DNA of 64,000 nt from Erythrobacter sp. SD-21 (GTDB lineage: Bacteria > Pseudomonadota > Alphaproteobacteria > Sphingomonadales > Sphingomonadaceae). Both the position numbers and the translations under genes were made by a program. The notes beneath the pieces are model-generated. The model was given only the letters and a program-made list of their open reading frames with translations. It was not told the DNA's origin and searched no databases. Shown in pieces: positions 36,542 through 46,141 of the stretch; the stretch's first letter is position 1, and the number at the start of each line of letters is the position of its first letter. Location of the stretch: NCBI RefSeq assembly GCF_000181515.1, contig NZ_ABCG01000001.1, positions 496,001 to 560,000 of the forward strand, given 5' to 3'.

Positions 36542-36629
36542 CGTCATTGCGAGCGCAGCGAAGCAAAACAGAGTGTTACCGACCGCCATCACTGGATTGC
36601 CGCATCGCCTGCGACTCATCGCGATGACG
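36542..36629. repeat. Degenerate REP/palindromic intergenic repeat
   Basis: The outer arms CGTCATTGCGA and TCGCGATGACG are inverted copies with one mismatch, and inside lie GCGAAGCA and TGGATTGC, giving the form CGTCATTGCGAG...GCAATGACG known from dispersed palindromic elements in many alphaproteobacterial chromosomes. The right part is decayed. It starts right after the PAP2 stop and overlaps the last codons of the leftward membrane protein gene (stop at 36576). I see only one copy in this window. Confidence 0.65.
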
Positions 36630-37616
36630 ATTCTCTGGAGGCACGCACTGCACATCCGGTAGCTCGACGGTAAACCGGTCTCGAGCACGTGGATCGTAAA
36701 AACGAGCGTCCCTGAGAAGGACTCCCCCATCAGGACTACATTCGACAAAGGGTGTTCGCGTCCAGATCAGGAAAGCGGCAACCTGCTTATCAGCTGCTGC
36801 AGCTTGACGTGCGGACGAACCCGAAGACGAGCCGTTCTCGACAAAAACAACAACATTGGTCGAACTCACATCATGAAGAAGCCCTTCATCAAAGGTCCAG
36901 AACCCCCATAGAGGTCGCGCAAATTCAACCTCTGCATGTGGCGCATGCCAGATGATTTCGCGTTGCCAGAACTTGATTGGTAACGGGGACGCAATCGCGC
37001 TCACTTCCGACTGAGGAATCCGGGCAAACGCGTGGCATTCTGCCACTTTCGTAATCGCCCCATTCACTCCAATATACGCCAGCGCCACCGCTATCGCCAC
37101 GCGCGCAGGCCGCTTCCAATCCTCGCCCCGCTTTTCGCGCCGGAGCGAGAACCATGTCGCGAAGCCCATCAGCGCCCATAGCCAGATGTCGATGATGAAC
37201 AGCGTGTCGCCGTAGAACCACTCGCTCGAGAACGGCTCGAGCAGCCGGATGCCGTAGACGTTGAGCCAGTCGAGCGCCGGGTGGGTCAGGCAGCCGATGA
37301 AGCTCAAGAGGAACAGCCACTTGAAGCTGACCGGCAACCGGTCCTCCGGCCGCTTACCGCGCTTAGCTTGCCAGCGGTCGAAGCCGTAGAGCAGCCCAGC
37401 GAGGATCATTGGCAGCAGCACCATCGCCGGCGGCCCGTGCGTGATTCCGCGGCGAAACCCCAGATGCTCAGCGCCCTCCAGCCAGAAGAAGCACGCCGCG
37501 TCGACATCGGGCAGGTTCGCCCCGATGATGAGCGCAGGCATTGCAAGGCCCGTCTTCTTCTTCAAACCCGCCTGCCCCAGCAATGCGCCGACGAGGCTGT
37601 GTGTCAGATTGTCCAA
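36576..37616 (-). CDS. YdjM-like (LexA-binding/DUF457) membrane protein, altered 3' end
   Basis: A 346-residue membrane protein of the YdjM (metal-dependent hydrolase, DUF457) family. MDNLTHSLVGALLGQAGL, ANLPDVDA, RRGITHGPPAM and THPALDWLN give the His/Asp pattern in the N-terminal half, with four to five hydrophobic segments. The soluble C-terminal part (about 200-346) is less typical, has lower GC than the first half, and its last 17 codons lie in a REP-like palindrome. The stop codon is thus provided by the repeat. The function of the family is uncertain despite the hydrolase label. Confidence 0.8.
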   Translation of the reverse strand: MDNLTHSLVGALLGQAGLKKKTGLAMPALIIGANLPDVDAACFFWLEGAEHLGFRRGITHGPPAMVLLPMILAGLLYGFDRWQAKRGKRPEDRLPVSFKWLFLLSFIGCLTHPALDWLNVYGIRLLEPFSSEWFYGDTLFIIDIWLWALMGFATWFSLRREKRGEDWKRPARVAIAVALAYIGVNGAITKVAECHAFARIPQSEVSAIASPLPIKFWQREIIWHAPHAEVEFARPLWGFWTFDEGLLHDVSSTNVVVFVENGSSSGSSARQAAAADKQVAAFLIWTRTPFVECSPDGGVLLRDARFYDPRARDRFTVELPDVQCVPPENRHRDESQAMRQSSDGGR

Positions 37617-37769
37617 GAACGCGCTCCTACAGGGTGGAACACATGGAACACGGTCCCGGCGGAAAAGATCTGCCCCCTCGCGAACGCGCGCAAAACGGGG
37701 CTTCTCGGGGAAATCGGCTATCCATTTGCCCCGCCTAGCAACCCCTTGCCCGTGTAGGAAAGGACAAGC

Positions 37770-38804
37770 CTAGACCGGGTCCTGCGCCGTGCCGCTGACA
37801 GTCCAGGTCTGGCCCTTGCCGAGCAACTTGGCGAGGTTCGCTTCCTTGCCTTCGCTCACCTTCGCGCGCTCGGCGATCACCGCGTCCTCGAAAGTCGGGC
37901 GCGGATCATCGTAGAGGACGCCGAGCGCCATCGGGAACGCGCCGAAGGGCATTTCAACCAGCATGTGCGCGATCGAACGGTTGGTGACATCGTGGACGAC
38001 TACGCCGGCGGCTTCCCAATCGCCATCGACCACGTCGACGACTTCGAGGCTTAGCGTCTGACGGTTGAGTGCGATGCCCTTGGTGTCCTTGGCAAACAGC
38101 ATGGGCTTGCCGTCTTCGAGCCAGAGCTGCTGGCCCTCCGCCCCCTTTGGAGCGGCGAAATCATCGAAGACATCCTTGTTGTAGACGATGCAGTTCTGGA
38201 AGATCTCGATAAAGGCTGCGCCCTTGTGGGCGTGCGCGGCCTTGAGTACGTCGGGCAGGTTCTTCGAGACGTCGAACCCGCGGCCCACGAAGCGCGCCCC
38301 CGCACCCAGCGCGAAGGCGGCCGGGCGTGCGGGATGGTCGTAGCTGCCGATCGGCGTTGAAGGCGACTTGGTGCCTTCGCGGCTGGTCGGCGAAGCCTGG
38401 CCCTTGGTGAGGCCGTAAATCTCGTTGTTGAACAGCATGATCTGCATGTTCACGTTCCGGCGAAGGACGTGCATCAGGTGATTGCCGCCGATGGAGAGGC
38501 CGTCGCCGTCGCCCGTCACCAGCCAGATGTCGAGCTCAGGATTGGCAAGCTTCGCGCCGGTGGCGAAAGCGGGCGCGCGGCCGTGGATGGTATGGAAGCC
38601 GTAGGTCTCCATGTAATAGGGAAACCGGCTCGAACAGCCGATGCCGGAGATGAACACGGTCTTGGCTGGATCACAGCCCAGTTGCGGGAGCGTGCGCTGT
38701 ACGGCCTTGAGGATCGCATAATCCCCGCACCCCGGGCACCAGCGAACCTCCTGGTCGGTTTCCCAGTCCTTGAGCGTGGTTTCGATCTTGGTGGGTGCGT
38801 TCAT
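37770..38804 (-). CDS. korB: 2-oxoacid:ferredoxin oxidoreductase subunit beta
   Basis: A 344-residue TPP-binding beta subunit. RWCPGCGDYAILKA (about 21-34) and GIGCSSRFPYYM (about 54-65) supply Fe-S/TPP contacts, HGRAPAFATGAKLANPELD and GDGDGLSIGGNHLMH form the Mg-TPP site, and LFNNEIYGLTKGQASPTS is conserved. With the alpha subunit it would oxidise 2-oxoglutarate or another 2-oxo acid to an acyl-CoA using ferredoxin as acceptor. Its start overlaps the alpha gene's stop (ATGA). Substrate specificity is inferred only from closest family type. Confidence 0.92.
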   Translation of the reverse strand: MNAPTKIETTLKDWETDQEVRWCPGCGDYAILKAVQRTLPQLGCDPAKTVFISGIGCSSRFPYYMETYGFHTIHGRAPAFATGAKLANPELDIWLVTGDGDGLSIGGNHLMHVLRRNVNMQIMLFNNEIYGLTKGQASPTSREGTKSPSTPIGSYDHPARPAAFALGAGARFVGRGFDVSKNLPDVLKAAHAHKGAAFIEIFQNCIVYNKDVFDDFAAPKGAEGQQLWLEDGKPMLFAKDTKGIALNRQTLSLEVVDVVDGDWEAAGVVVHDVTNRSIAHMLVEMPFGAFPMALGVLYDDPRPTFEDAVIAERAKVSEGKEANLAKLLGKGQTWTVSGTAQDPV

Positions 38805-40822
38805 TGGTTGACTCCCTCGGAATCGGTGTCCCGGCCAGACGGCACTGCGCTGTCGCCATGAAAGGGTGCGTCGGGGTAGGTGCCATCGTCATGCCCGGCT
38901 TCAAGATTGGGAAGCTGCTCTTCGTTGACTGCTACCTCCCCGCCCTCGTTATCTTCAATGCCGTCGAAGTATTTGCCGATCTCTTCTTCCAGTTCGGCAA
39001 TCTGGAACGGCTGGCCGCTGGTTTTGGTGAGCGGCTGCGCGTCGACAAGGAACTGGTCGCGCAGAACGGTCTTGAACTGGCCGGTGTTCATTTCGGGCAC
39101 GAGGATGTGTTCGTAACCGCGCAATAATTCGCCCATGTTCTTCGGCATCGGCCAGATGTGCCGCACGTGGATGTGGCTGACGTCCAGCCCCTTGCGGCGG
39201 CAATTGTCGACCGCGCGGTGGATCGGGCCGAAAGTCGAGCCCCAACCGACGACCGCCAGCCTGCCCGAAGGCTCGCCGAGGCAGACCTCCTGATCCGGCA
39301 CGACAACGCCTTCCACCTTGTCCTTGCGCGCATCGGTCATGCGCTGATGGTTGTCGGGCGAGTAATCGATATTGCCGGTCAGTTCGTGCTTCTCGATACC
39401 GCCGATGCGGTGCATCAGGCCGGGCGTGCCGGGCTTCACCCAGGGACGCGCGCCCTTTTCGTCGCGCTTGTAGGGCAGGAAGTTCTCGCCATCGTTCGGC
39501 TGGTCGAGGAATGTGGCCGGGAACGGCTCGAACGTGTCCGGATCGGGGACTTTCCACGGCTCTGCGGCATTTGCGATATACCCATCGGTCAACAGCATTA
39601 CCGGGGTCATGTATTCAACCGCGATGCGGCAGGCCTCGATCGCCACTTCGAACGCATCCGAGGGGCTGCGCGCGGCGATCACCGGCATGGGTGCATCGCC
39701 GTTGCGACCGTAGACAGCCTGGTAGAGGTCGCTCTGCTCGGTCTTGGTCGGCAAGCCGGTGGAGGGGCCGCCGCGCTGGGAATTCACGATGACCAGCGGC
39801 AGTTCGGTCATTATGCCGAGACCGATGGCTTCGGTCTTCAGCGCGATGCCCGGACCGGAGGAGCTGGTCACGCCCAGTTGACCTGCCCAGCTCGCCCCAA
39901 TGGCGGCGCAGACGGCGGCGATCTCGTCTTCCGCCTGGAAGGTCGTGACGCCGAATTCCTTTAGCCGCGCAAGGTGATGGAGGATCGCAGAGGCGGGAGT
40001 GATCGGATAGCCGCCGAAGAACATGGGCAATTCGGCCAGCTGCGCACCGGCGACGAGGCCGAGGCTGACGGCTTCCGCGCCGGTGACGGTGCGATAAAGC
40101 CCCGGCTCGGATGGAACTGGATCGACATGGACCTGCTTGAGCGGTCCGGCGAGTTCTGCCGTCTCGCCGTAGGCATGGCCTGCATCCAGCGCCGCAATGT
40201 TCGCATCGGCGATATCGGGCTTGGACTTGAACTTGGCCTTCAACCAGTCGTGGATAGGATTGCGCGGACGGTCGAACATCCACAGCGCAAGACCCAGCGT
40301 CCACATGTTCTTGGAGCGCAGCGCGTCCTTGTTGCCGAGGCCGTAGGGCTTGACCGCCTCGATCGTCTTTTCGCTGATGTCGAAGGCGAGCACGTCGAAC
40401 TTGGCGAGGCTGCCATCCTCGAGCGGATTGGCTTCATAATGTGCCTTGTCGAGGTTGCGCTTGGTGAAGGCGCCCGTGTCGGCAATGATCAGGCCGCCCG
40501 GCTTCAGCGCGGCAAGGTTCACCTTGAGCGCAGCCGGGTTCATTGCCACCAGCACATCGGGGGCGTCGCCGGCGGTGTTGATCTCACGGCTGCCGAAATT
40601 GATCTGGAAGGCAGAAACGCCGAACAGCGTGCCTTGTGGAGCGCGAATTTCTGCCGGGAAATCCGGGAAGGTCGCAAGGTCGTTTCCGGCCAGCGCGGTG
40701 GAAAGTGTGAACTGCCCGCCGGTGAGCTGCATCCCGTCGCCCGAGTCGCCGGCGAACCGCACAACGATGGCTTCGGGGCTTTCGTGGAGACCGTGGGGGC
40801 CTTCGGTGGCGGCTGTTGCCAT
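38801..40822 (-). CDS. korA: 2-oxoacid:ferredoxin oxidoreductase subunit alpha (gamma-alpha fusion)
   Basis: A 673-residue fusion. The N-terminal gamma domain (about 15-200, VVRFAGDSGDGMQLTG and GVSAFQINFGSREI) is joined to the alpha domain (about 245-600, GGYPITPASAILHHLA, EDEIAAVCAAIGASWAG, TSSSGPGIALKTEAIGL and VNSQRGGPSTGLPT). It pairs with KorB to give the two-subunit KGOR/KorAB type. A divergent promoter region of 171 bases separates it from the esterase gene. The C-terminal tail (about 640-673) is acidic and unconserved. Confidence 0.93.
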   Translation of the reverse strand: MATAATEGPHGLHESPEAIVVRFAGDSGDGMQLTGGQFTLSTALAGNDLATFPDFPAEIRAPQGTLFGVSAFQINFGSREINTAGDAPDVLVAMNPAALKVNLAALKPGGLIIADTGAFTKRNLDKAHYEANPLEDGSLAKFDVLAFDISEKTIEAVKPYGLGNKDALRSKNMWTLGLALWMFDRPRNPIHDWLKAKFKSKPDIADANIAALDAGHAYGETAELAGPLKQVHVDPVPSEPGLYRTVTGAEAVSLGLVAGAQLAELPMFFGGYPITPASAILHHLARLKEFGVTTFQAEDEIAAVCAAIGASWAGQLGVTSSSGPGIALKTEAIGLGIMTELPLVIVNSQRGGPSTGLPTKTEQSDLYQAVYGRNGDAPMPVIAARSPSDAFEVAIEACRIAVEYMTPVMLLTDGYIANAAEPWKVPDPDTFEPFPATFLDQPNDGENFLPYKRDEKGARPWVKPGTPGLMHRIGGIEKHELTGNIDYSPDNHQRMTDARKDKVEGVVVPDQEVCLGEPSGRLAVVGWGSTFGPIHRAVDNCRRKGLDVSHIHVRHIWPMPKNMGELLRGYEHILVPEMNTGQFKTVLRDQFLVDAQPLTKTSGQPFQIAELEEEIGKYFDGIEDNEGGEVAVNEEQLPNLEAGHDDGTYPDAPFHGDSAVPSGRDTDSEGVNQ

Positions 40823-40993
40823 CCAGAAATTCCTTGTCGCGCGCCCTCTTTCCGGCGCTGTTCATCGGAAGCGCCACCTAGGAGCCGCTCCCGCCTCTCG
40901 CAATGAAGTTTCTCTGCTAGCGCCAAAAAGCGCGGTGGAAAAGCGCGAGCCTTGCGCTAAGTCCCTTTTCGCAACGCAAAGGGAGAGAGACCG

Positions 40994-41944
40994 ATGGCGA
41001 CAGACGAACACTTCGTGCGCGAGGATGTGCGCGCTTTTCTCGATATGCTGGAGGCGATGGGCGGCAAGGGCGTGGAGGAAGTCGGCGCCGAGGAAGGCCG
41101 CACGCAGATGAAGACGCTGGGCTCGCTCGCCGAAGCGCCGCCGCGCGACCTTGCGGTCATCCGAGACATCGTCTGCCCCGGCCCCGATGGCGATATCCCG
41201 CTGCGCTTCTACGACGCCAAGGAAAGCCGCGAGGCGGGACCCTGCGTGGTGTTCATCCACGGCGGCGGCTTCGTAATCGGCGACCGCGATGTGTACAACG
41301 CGCTGTGCACCGAGATCGCCTACCGGCTCGACCTGCCGGTGGTCTCGGTCGAATACCGTCTTGCGCCCGAATACCCCTTCCCTGCCGCGCCCGACGATTG
41401 CGAAGCGGCGGCGCGCTGGGTCGCCTCCTCGCCCGATGTGCTGGGGCGGAACATCACCGGCCTTGTCATCACGGGCGACAGCGCGGGCGGGAACCTCACC
41501 ATCGTGACCACCAACCAGCTGGTGAATGACCCCGCCGAGGTGCCGGTCATCGTGCAGGCGCCGATCTATCCGGTGGCGAGCGATGTCTCCAAACACCGCT
41601 CGCGCGAAGATTTCGGCGAGGGATATTTGCTGACCGGCGCGGCAATGAACTGGTTCACCGAGCAATACGCCGCCGACCCCAAGGATCCGCGCAATTTGCC
41701 GATGGTCGGCGATTGCTCGAACACGCCGCCCACGGTGGTCTGCACCGCCGGGCTCGATCCCTTGCGCGATTCCGGGCGCGAATATGCGGCGCATCTGATC
41801 GAGCAGGGCACCGAGGTGGTCTATCTCGAATTCCCCGGTATCATCCACGGCTTTACAACGCTGCGCAAAGCGATACCGAGCGGGCAGAAGGACCTCGACG
41901 CGTTTCTCGATGCGGTCGAACTGATGGTGGAGCGTTACAGGTGA
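40994..41944 (+). CDS. Alpha/beta hydrolase, hormone-sensitive lipase-like
   Basis: A 316-residue esterase of the HSL family (family IV). The oxyanion motif is HGGGF (89-93), the nucleophile lies in GDSAGG (Ser163), VEYRLAPEYPFPAAPDD is characteristic, and the catalytic Asp and His are in AGLDPLRDSG and IIHGFTTL. A GGGAGAGAGAC ribosome-binding region precedes the ATG. It is cytoplasmic, with no signal. It overlaps the following rppH start as GTGA. The physiological ester is unknown. Confidence 0.92.
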   Translation: MATDEHFVREDVRAFLDMLEAMGGKGVEEVGAEEGRTQMKTLGSLAEAPPRDLAVIRDIVCPGPDGDIPLRFYDAKESREAGPCVVFIHGGGFVIGDRDVYNALCTEIAYRLDLPVVSVEYRLAPEYPFPAAPDDCEAAARWVASSPDVLGRNITGLVITGDSAGGNLTIVTTNQLVNDPAEVPVIVQAPIYPVASDVSKHRSREDFGEGYLLTGAAMNWFTEQYAADPKDPRNLPMVGDCSNTPPTVVCTAGLDPLRDSGREYAAHLIEQGTEVVYLEFPGIIHGFTTLRKAIPSGQKDLDAFLDAVELMVERYR

Positions 41945-42414
41945 GCGAACTGGGATACCGGCCCTGCGTCGGCGTGATGCTGGTCAACGAGCATGGCCGC
42001 GTCTTCGTCGGCCGCCGGATCGACAACAAGGAAGGCGACTGGTGGCAGATGCCGCAAGGCGGGGTCGACGAGGGCGAGGATTTGAAGGACGCGGCCCTAC
42101 GCGAACTCGCTGAGGAAACCGGCGCGCGCGAAGAGCATGTCCAACTGATCCGGCAGACCGCCGAGTCGATACGCTACGACCTTCCCGAAGAGCTGATCGG
42201 CAAGCTGTGGGGCGGCAAGTATCGCGGCCAGGAACAGGTGTGGTTCCTTGCCCGCTTCTCCGGGTCGGATGCGGACATCGACCTCGAAGCGCACGATCCG
42301 CCCGAGTTCTGCGACTGGAAATGGGTCGAGGCCGAGACGCTTCCCGACCTCATCATTCCCTTCAAGAAGCGCGTCTATCGCGCTGTTCTGGAAGAGTTTC
42401 GCGAGCTGGTCTGA
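41941..42414 (+). CDS. rppH: RNA pyrophosphohydrolase
   Basis: A 157-residue Nudix hydrolase of the RppH/NudH group that removes pyrophosphate from 5' ends of mRNA. The Nudix box runs from about residue 40 to 62 (GGVDEGEDLKDAALRELAEE and onward), with GYRPCVGVMLVN at the start and WWQMPQGGV, VWFLARFSG and EFCDWKWVE as in RppH. The GTG at 41941 overlaps the hydrolase stop; a long upstream open frame is antisense-type shadow of that gene and not used. Its stop is three bases from the convergent TPR gene. Confidence 0.92.
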   Translation: MSELGYRPCVGVMLVNEHGRVFVGRRIDNKEGDWWQMPQGGVDEGEDLKDAALRELAEETGAREEHVQLIRQTAESIRYDLPEELIGKLWGGKYRGQEQVWFLARFSGSDADIDLEAHDPPEFCDWKWVEAETLPDLIIPFKKRVYRAVLEEFRELV

Positions 42415-42417
42415 CGG

Positions 42418-42918
42418 TCAGTTCGCTTGCGGCTGCGGCGTTACCACGGCCTCTGCCGTCATGACCGGCTGGCGCGGACCCGCGGCAATGGCAGCGGCAA
42501 GCTGGCGCGTTTCCGGGCAACTGTCGCCACACAGCGACTGGACCTTTGCAAGGTTCAGCCGAGCCTTCTCCAGCGCGCCCTTCTCGGCCATGGCCGCCCC
42601 TTCGCCGGCAATGGCCGCGAGATAGTTCGGGTCGCGGTCGAGCGCCTCGCGGTAATAGCCGATGGCCTTGCCCTGCAAATCGTCCGCACGCGCGGCTTCG
42701 GCAAGATAGACGAAGATCGGAGTAAAGCCCGGATCGACGGCAAGAGCCGCCTCATAGGCGTCGATCGCCGCCTGCGTGTCGCCAGCGGCAAGCGCGGACT
42801 TGCCTTCTGCGATGAGAACGCCCGCACGCGGATCGGGATCGCGGGTCTGCCCGAGGCTGACGCTGGCGGTCATGGCAAGGGCCAGCGACAGGGCGGCGGC
42901 GGCAGGGGCAAAACGCAT
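42418..42918 (-). CDS. TPR-repeat periplasmic protein
   Basis: A 166-residue protein with a signal peptide (about 1-28, MRFAPAAAALSLALAMTASVSLG) followed by two TPR-like helical repeats (about 40-110: EGKSALAAGDTQAAIDAYEA and onward, EAARADDLQGKAIGYYREAL). A pair of cysteines, LCGDSCPETRQ (about 132-142), could form a disulfide. The C-terminus is Ala/Pro-rich. It is probably a periplasmic scaffold or regulatory protein; no specific partner can be named. The ATG at 42918 is preceded by ACGGAGACG, a usable ribosome-binding site. Confidence 0.75.
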   Translation of the reverse strand: MRFAPAAAALSLALAMTASVSLGQTRDPDPRAGVLIAEGKSALAAGDTQAAIDAYEAALAVDPGFTPIFVYLAEAARADDLQGKAIGYYREALDRDPNYLAAIAGEGAAMAEKGALEKARLNLAKVQSLCGDSCPETRQLAAAIAAGPRQPVMTAEAVVTPQPQAN

Positions 42919-42976
42919 AATCGTCTCCGTTAGCGATGATCTCGCGGAAGGCTGGTCGTTAGCCATACCAAGAAAG

Positions 42977-44158
42977 CTAACACGATCTATCTGCACGGGC
43001 GATGAAAAATCCGTCCGTACCGTCGTGATACGGTGTCAGGCGGATGCCGTTCCCGCGCGGGCGACCGGCGGGCAGCGAAATCTCTTGCGAGGAGAAGGTG
43101 TTAACCCTCTTCAGAAACGCTTCGAACTGTCCTGCCCCTTCTTCGTCGAGCAGCGAGCATGTGACATAGATGATACGACCGCCCGGTTTTACGAGGCGGG
43201 TCGCGAGATCCAGAAGCTCCGATTGCAGCGCTGTGAGCCGCGCCAGTTCCGCCTCGTCGAGCCGCCAGCGCGCCTCGGGATTGCGGCGCCATGTGCCCGT
43301 GCCGGAGCATGGGGCGTCGATCATGACGGCATCCGCCTGGCCTTCGAGATCGGCCAGCGCTTCGAATTCGCGCTTGGGGTTGAGGAGACGGGTTTCGATG
43401 ATGGTGGCCCCGGCCCGCTCCGCGCGCGGCGCAAGGCGCGACAGGCGGCCGCGATCGGCATCCGAAGCGATCAGCCGGCCGAGATTGTCCATTGCTGCTG
43501 CCAGCGCGAGCGTCTTGCCCCCGCCGCCGGCGCACAGATCGATCACCGTCTCGCCCGGATTGGCATCGGCCGCAAGGCAGGCGAACTGCGAGCCGGTATC
43601 CTGAACCTCGAACGTGCCTTCGCGCCATTCGGCCCACTGCTCGACCTGAGTGCCGGGTTCGAGCCGGAGCCCATGCGGCGCGGCAGTGTTAGCGGTCTCC
43701 ACCGGCAGAGAAAGCGTGGCGCGGTCAGCCTTCAACGTGTTTACGCGCAGCTCCAGCGGCGCGCGACCGAGAAGCGCCTCGGCTTCTTCCCCATCGATGC
43801 CCGACTGGGCAAGCCGCTGGGCGAGCCAAGCGGGTGCCACGCCGCCTTCCGCCGATTCCTCCCCGGCATCAATAGGTGCAGGGCCGTAATTCGAGCCGTC
43901 GAACAGCGGCACAAGACTCGCGTCGCTCTCGGAGAGGCGCAGCATGGCCGCGCGACCGCTTTCCGGTACTGGACCGCAGGCGCGGATGGCGGAATAGACC
44001 AGTTCGCGGATGGCGCGGCGATCCTTCGATCCGGCAAAGCGGTTGTTCCGGAACCACTCGGCGAGGATACGGTCTGCGGGCGCGCCTTTGCTGCGCGCGG
44101 CCTCGATGATCGCGTCGAGCAGTTCGATGGATGTCTGGACGCGGGCGGCAGGTGTCAT
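42977..44158 (-). CDS. RsmB/NOP-family RNA methyltransferase
   Basis: A 393-residue RNA m5C methyltransferase of the RsmB/NOP2/Sun group. An N-terminal NusB-like region (about 1-130) is followed by the SAM domain with DLCAGGGGKTLALAAAM (about 210-226), DADRGRL, DAPCSGTGTWRRNPEARW (the PCSGTGT motif) and VTCSLLDEEGAGQ with the catalytic cysteine. The C-terminus is FRLTPYHDGTDGFF-like. It would modify a cytidine in rRNA (16S C967 in E. coli RsmB); the exact site is not visible. Confidence 0.9.
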   Translation of the reverse strand: MTPAARVQTSIELLDAIIEAARSKGAPADRILAEWFRNNRFAGSKDRRAIRELVYSAIRACGPVPESGRAAMLRLSESDASLVPLFDGSNYGPAPIDAGEESAEGGVAPAWLAQRLAQSGIDGEEAEALLGRAPLELRVNTLKADRATLSLPVETANTAAPHGLRLEPGTQVEQWAEWREGTFEVQDTGSQFACLAADANPGETVIDLCAGGGGKTLALAAAMDNLGRLIASDADRGRLSRLAPRAERAGATIIETRLLNPKREFEALADLEGQADAVMIDAPCSGTGTWRRNPEARWRLDEAELARLTALQSELLDLATRLVKPGGRIIYVTCSLLDEEGAGQFEAFLKRVNTFSSQEISLPAGRPRGNGIRLTPYHDGTDGFFIARADRSC

Positions 44159-44173
44159 CGCTCCCCTCCCCGA

Positions 44174-45688
<1,515 letters not shown>

Positions 45689-45721
45689 TCACTACGGGCG
45701 CTAGTGGCCTGCGCTAAGGAT

Positions 45722-45746
45722 AGGGGCCCCGCTTGGCGGAGCCCCT
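45722..45746. terminator. Candidate terminator hairpin between guaB and small lipoprotein gene
   Basis: An 11-base stem with one mismatch, AGGGGCCCCGC pairing GCGGAGCCCCT around a ttg loop, lies in the 144-base gap downstream of the small lipoprotein gene (minus strand) and upstream of guaB. U-runs are weak on both strands, so strength and orientation are uncertain. Confidence 0.5.
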
Positions 45747-45781
45747 TAAAGAAGGACCGGGTAAGTCGGCTCTCTTGCGTA

Positions 45782-46057
45782 TTATTCCATCTCGTCTGCG
45801 CGCTCGTTCAGCGCTTCGGCGCGCTCATCGCCGATATCGTCGATTTCTTCTGCACGCGCGTTCAATGCGTCTTCCCGAGCATCGGTATTCGCCTCATCAG
45901 CCATCTCTTCGAGCTGTCCAGCGCGGTCGTCGCCGACATTCTCGACGGCATCAGCGCGTTCCTCGAGCATATCGCCTCGCTCTTCGGTTGCGCTGTCCTG
46001 ACCGCATGCGGCGAGAGCGAGAGGTGCTGCGGCTGCGCAGATAAATAGCTTTTTCAT
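45782..46057 (-). CDS. Small acidic repeat lipoprotein
   Basis: A 91-residue lipoprotein: MKKLF, a hydrophobic stretch and lipobox LAAC (Cys19). The mature part is highly charged and repetitive. Units of the kind ERADAVENVGDDRAGQLEE recur (about residues 34-52 and 66-88, GDERAEALNERADEME), so the protein is likely a fully alpha-helical coil on the periplasmic face of a membrane. No enzyme motif is present. Related sphingomonad genomes have similar small proteins without assigned function. The ATG at 46057 is preceded by a weak GAAA/AAGG-type site. Confidence 0.75.
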   Translation of the reverse strand: MKKLFICAAAAPLALAACGQDSATEERGDMLEERADAVENVGDDRAGQLEEMADEANTDAREDALNARAEEIDDIGDERAEALNERADEME

Positions 46058-46141
46058 AAGTTTCCCTTTCGTTTTCAAGAAACCAATGGGCGCGCAAGAC
46101 CGATGTTCCGAAAAAGGCGAAACGATGGCGGGGAGCAAGTT

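Noticed and set aside
37617-37769. Possible terminator after korB
   Set aside because: G/C-rich runs can be paired in several weak ways, but no stem with a U-run stands out.
40823-40993. Repeated GCGC-rich blocks between korA and the esterase gene
   Set aside because: They look like ordinary GC-rich intergenic sequence; no consistent inverted or direct repeat could be drawn.
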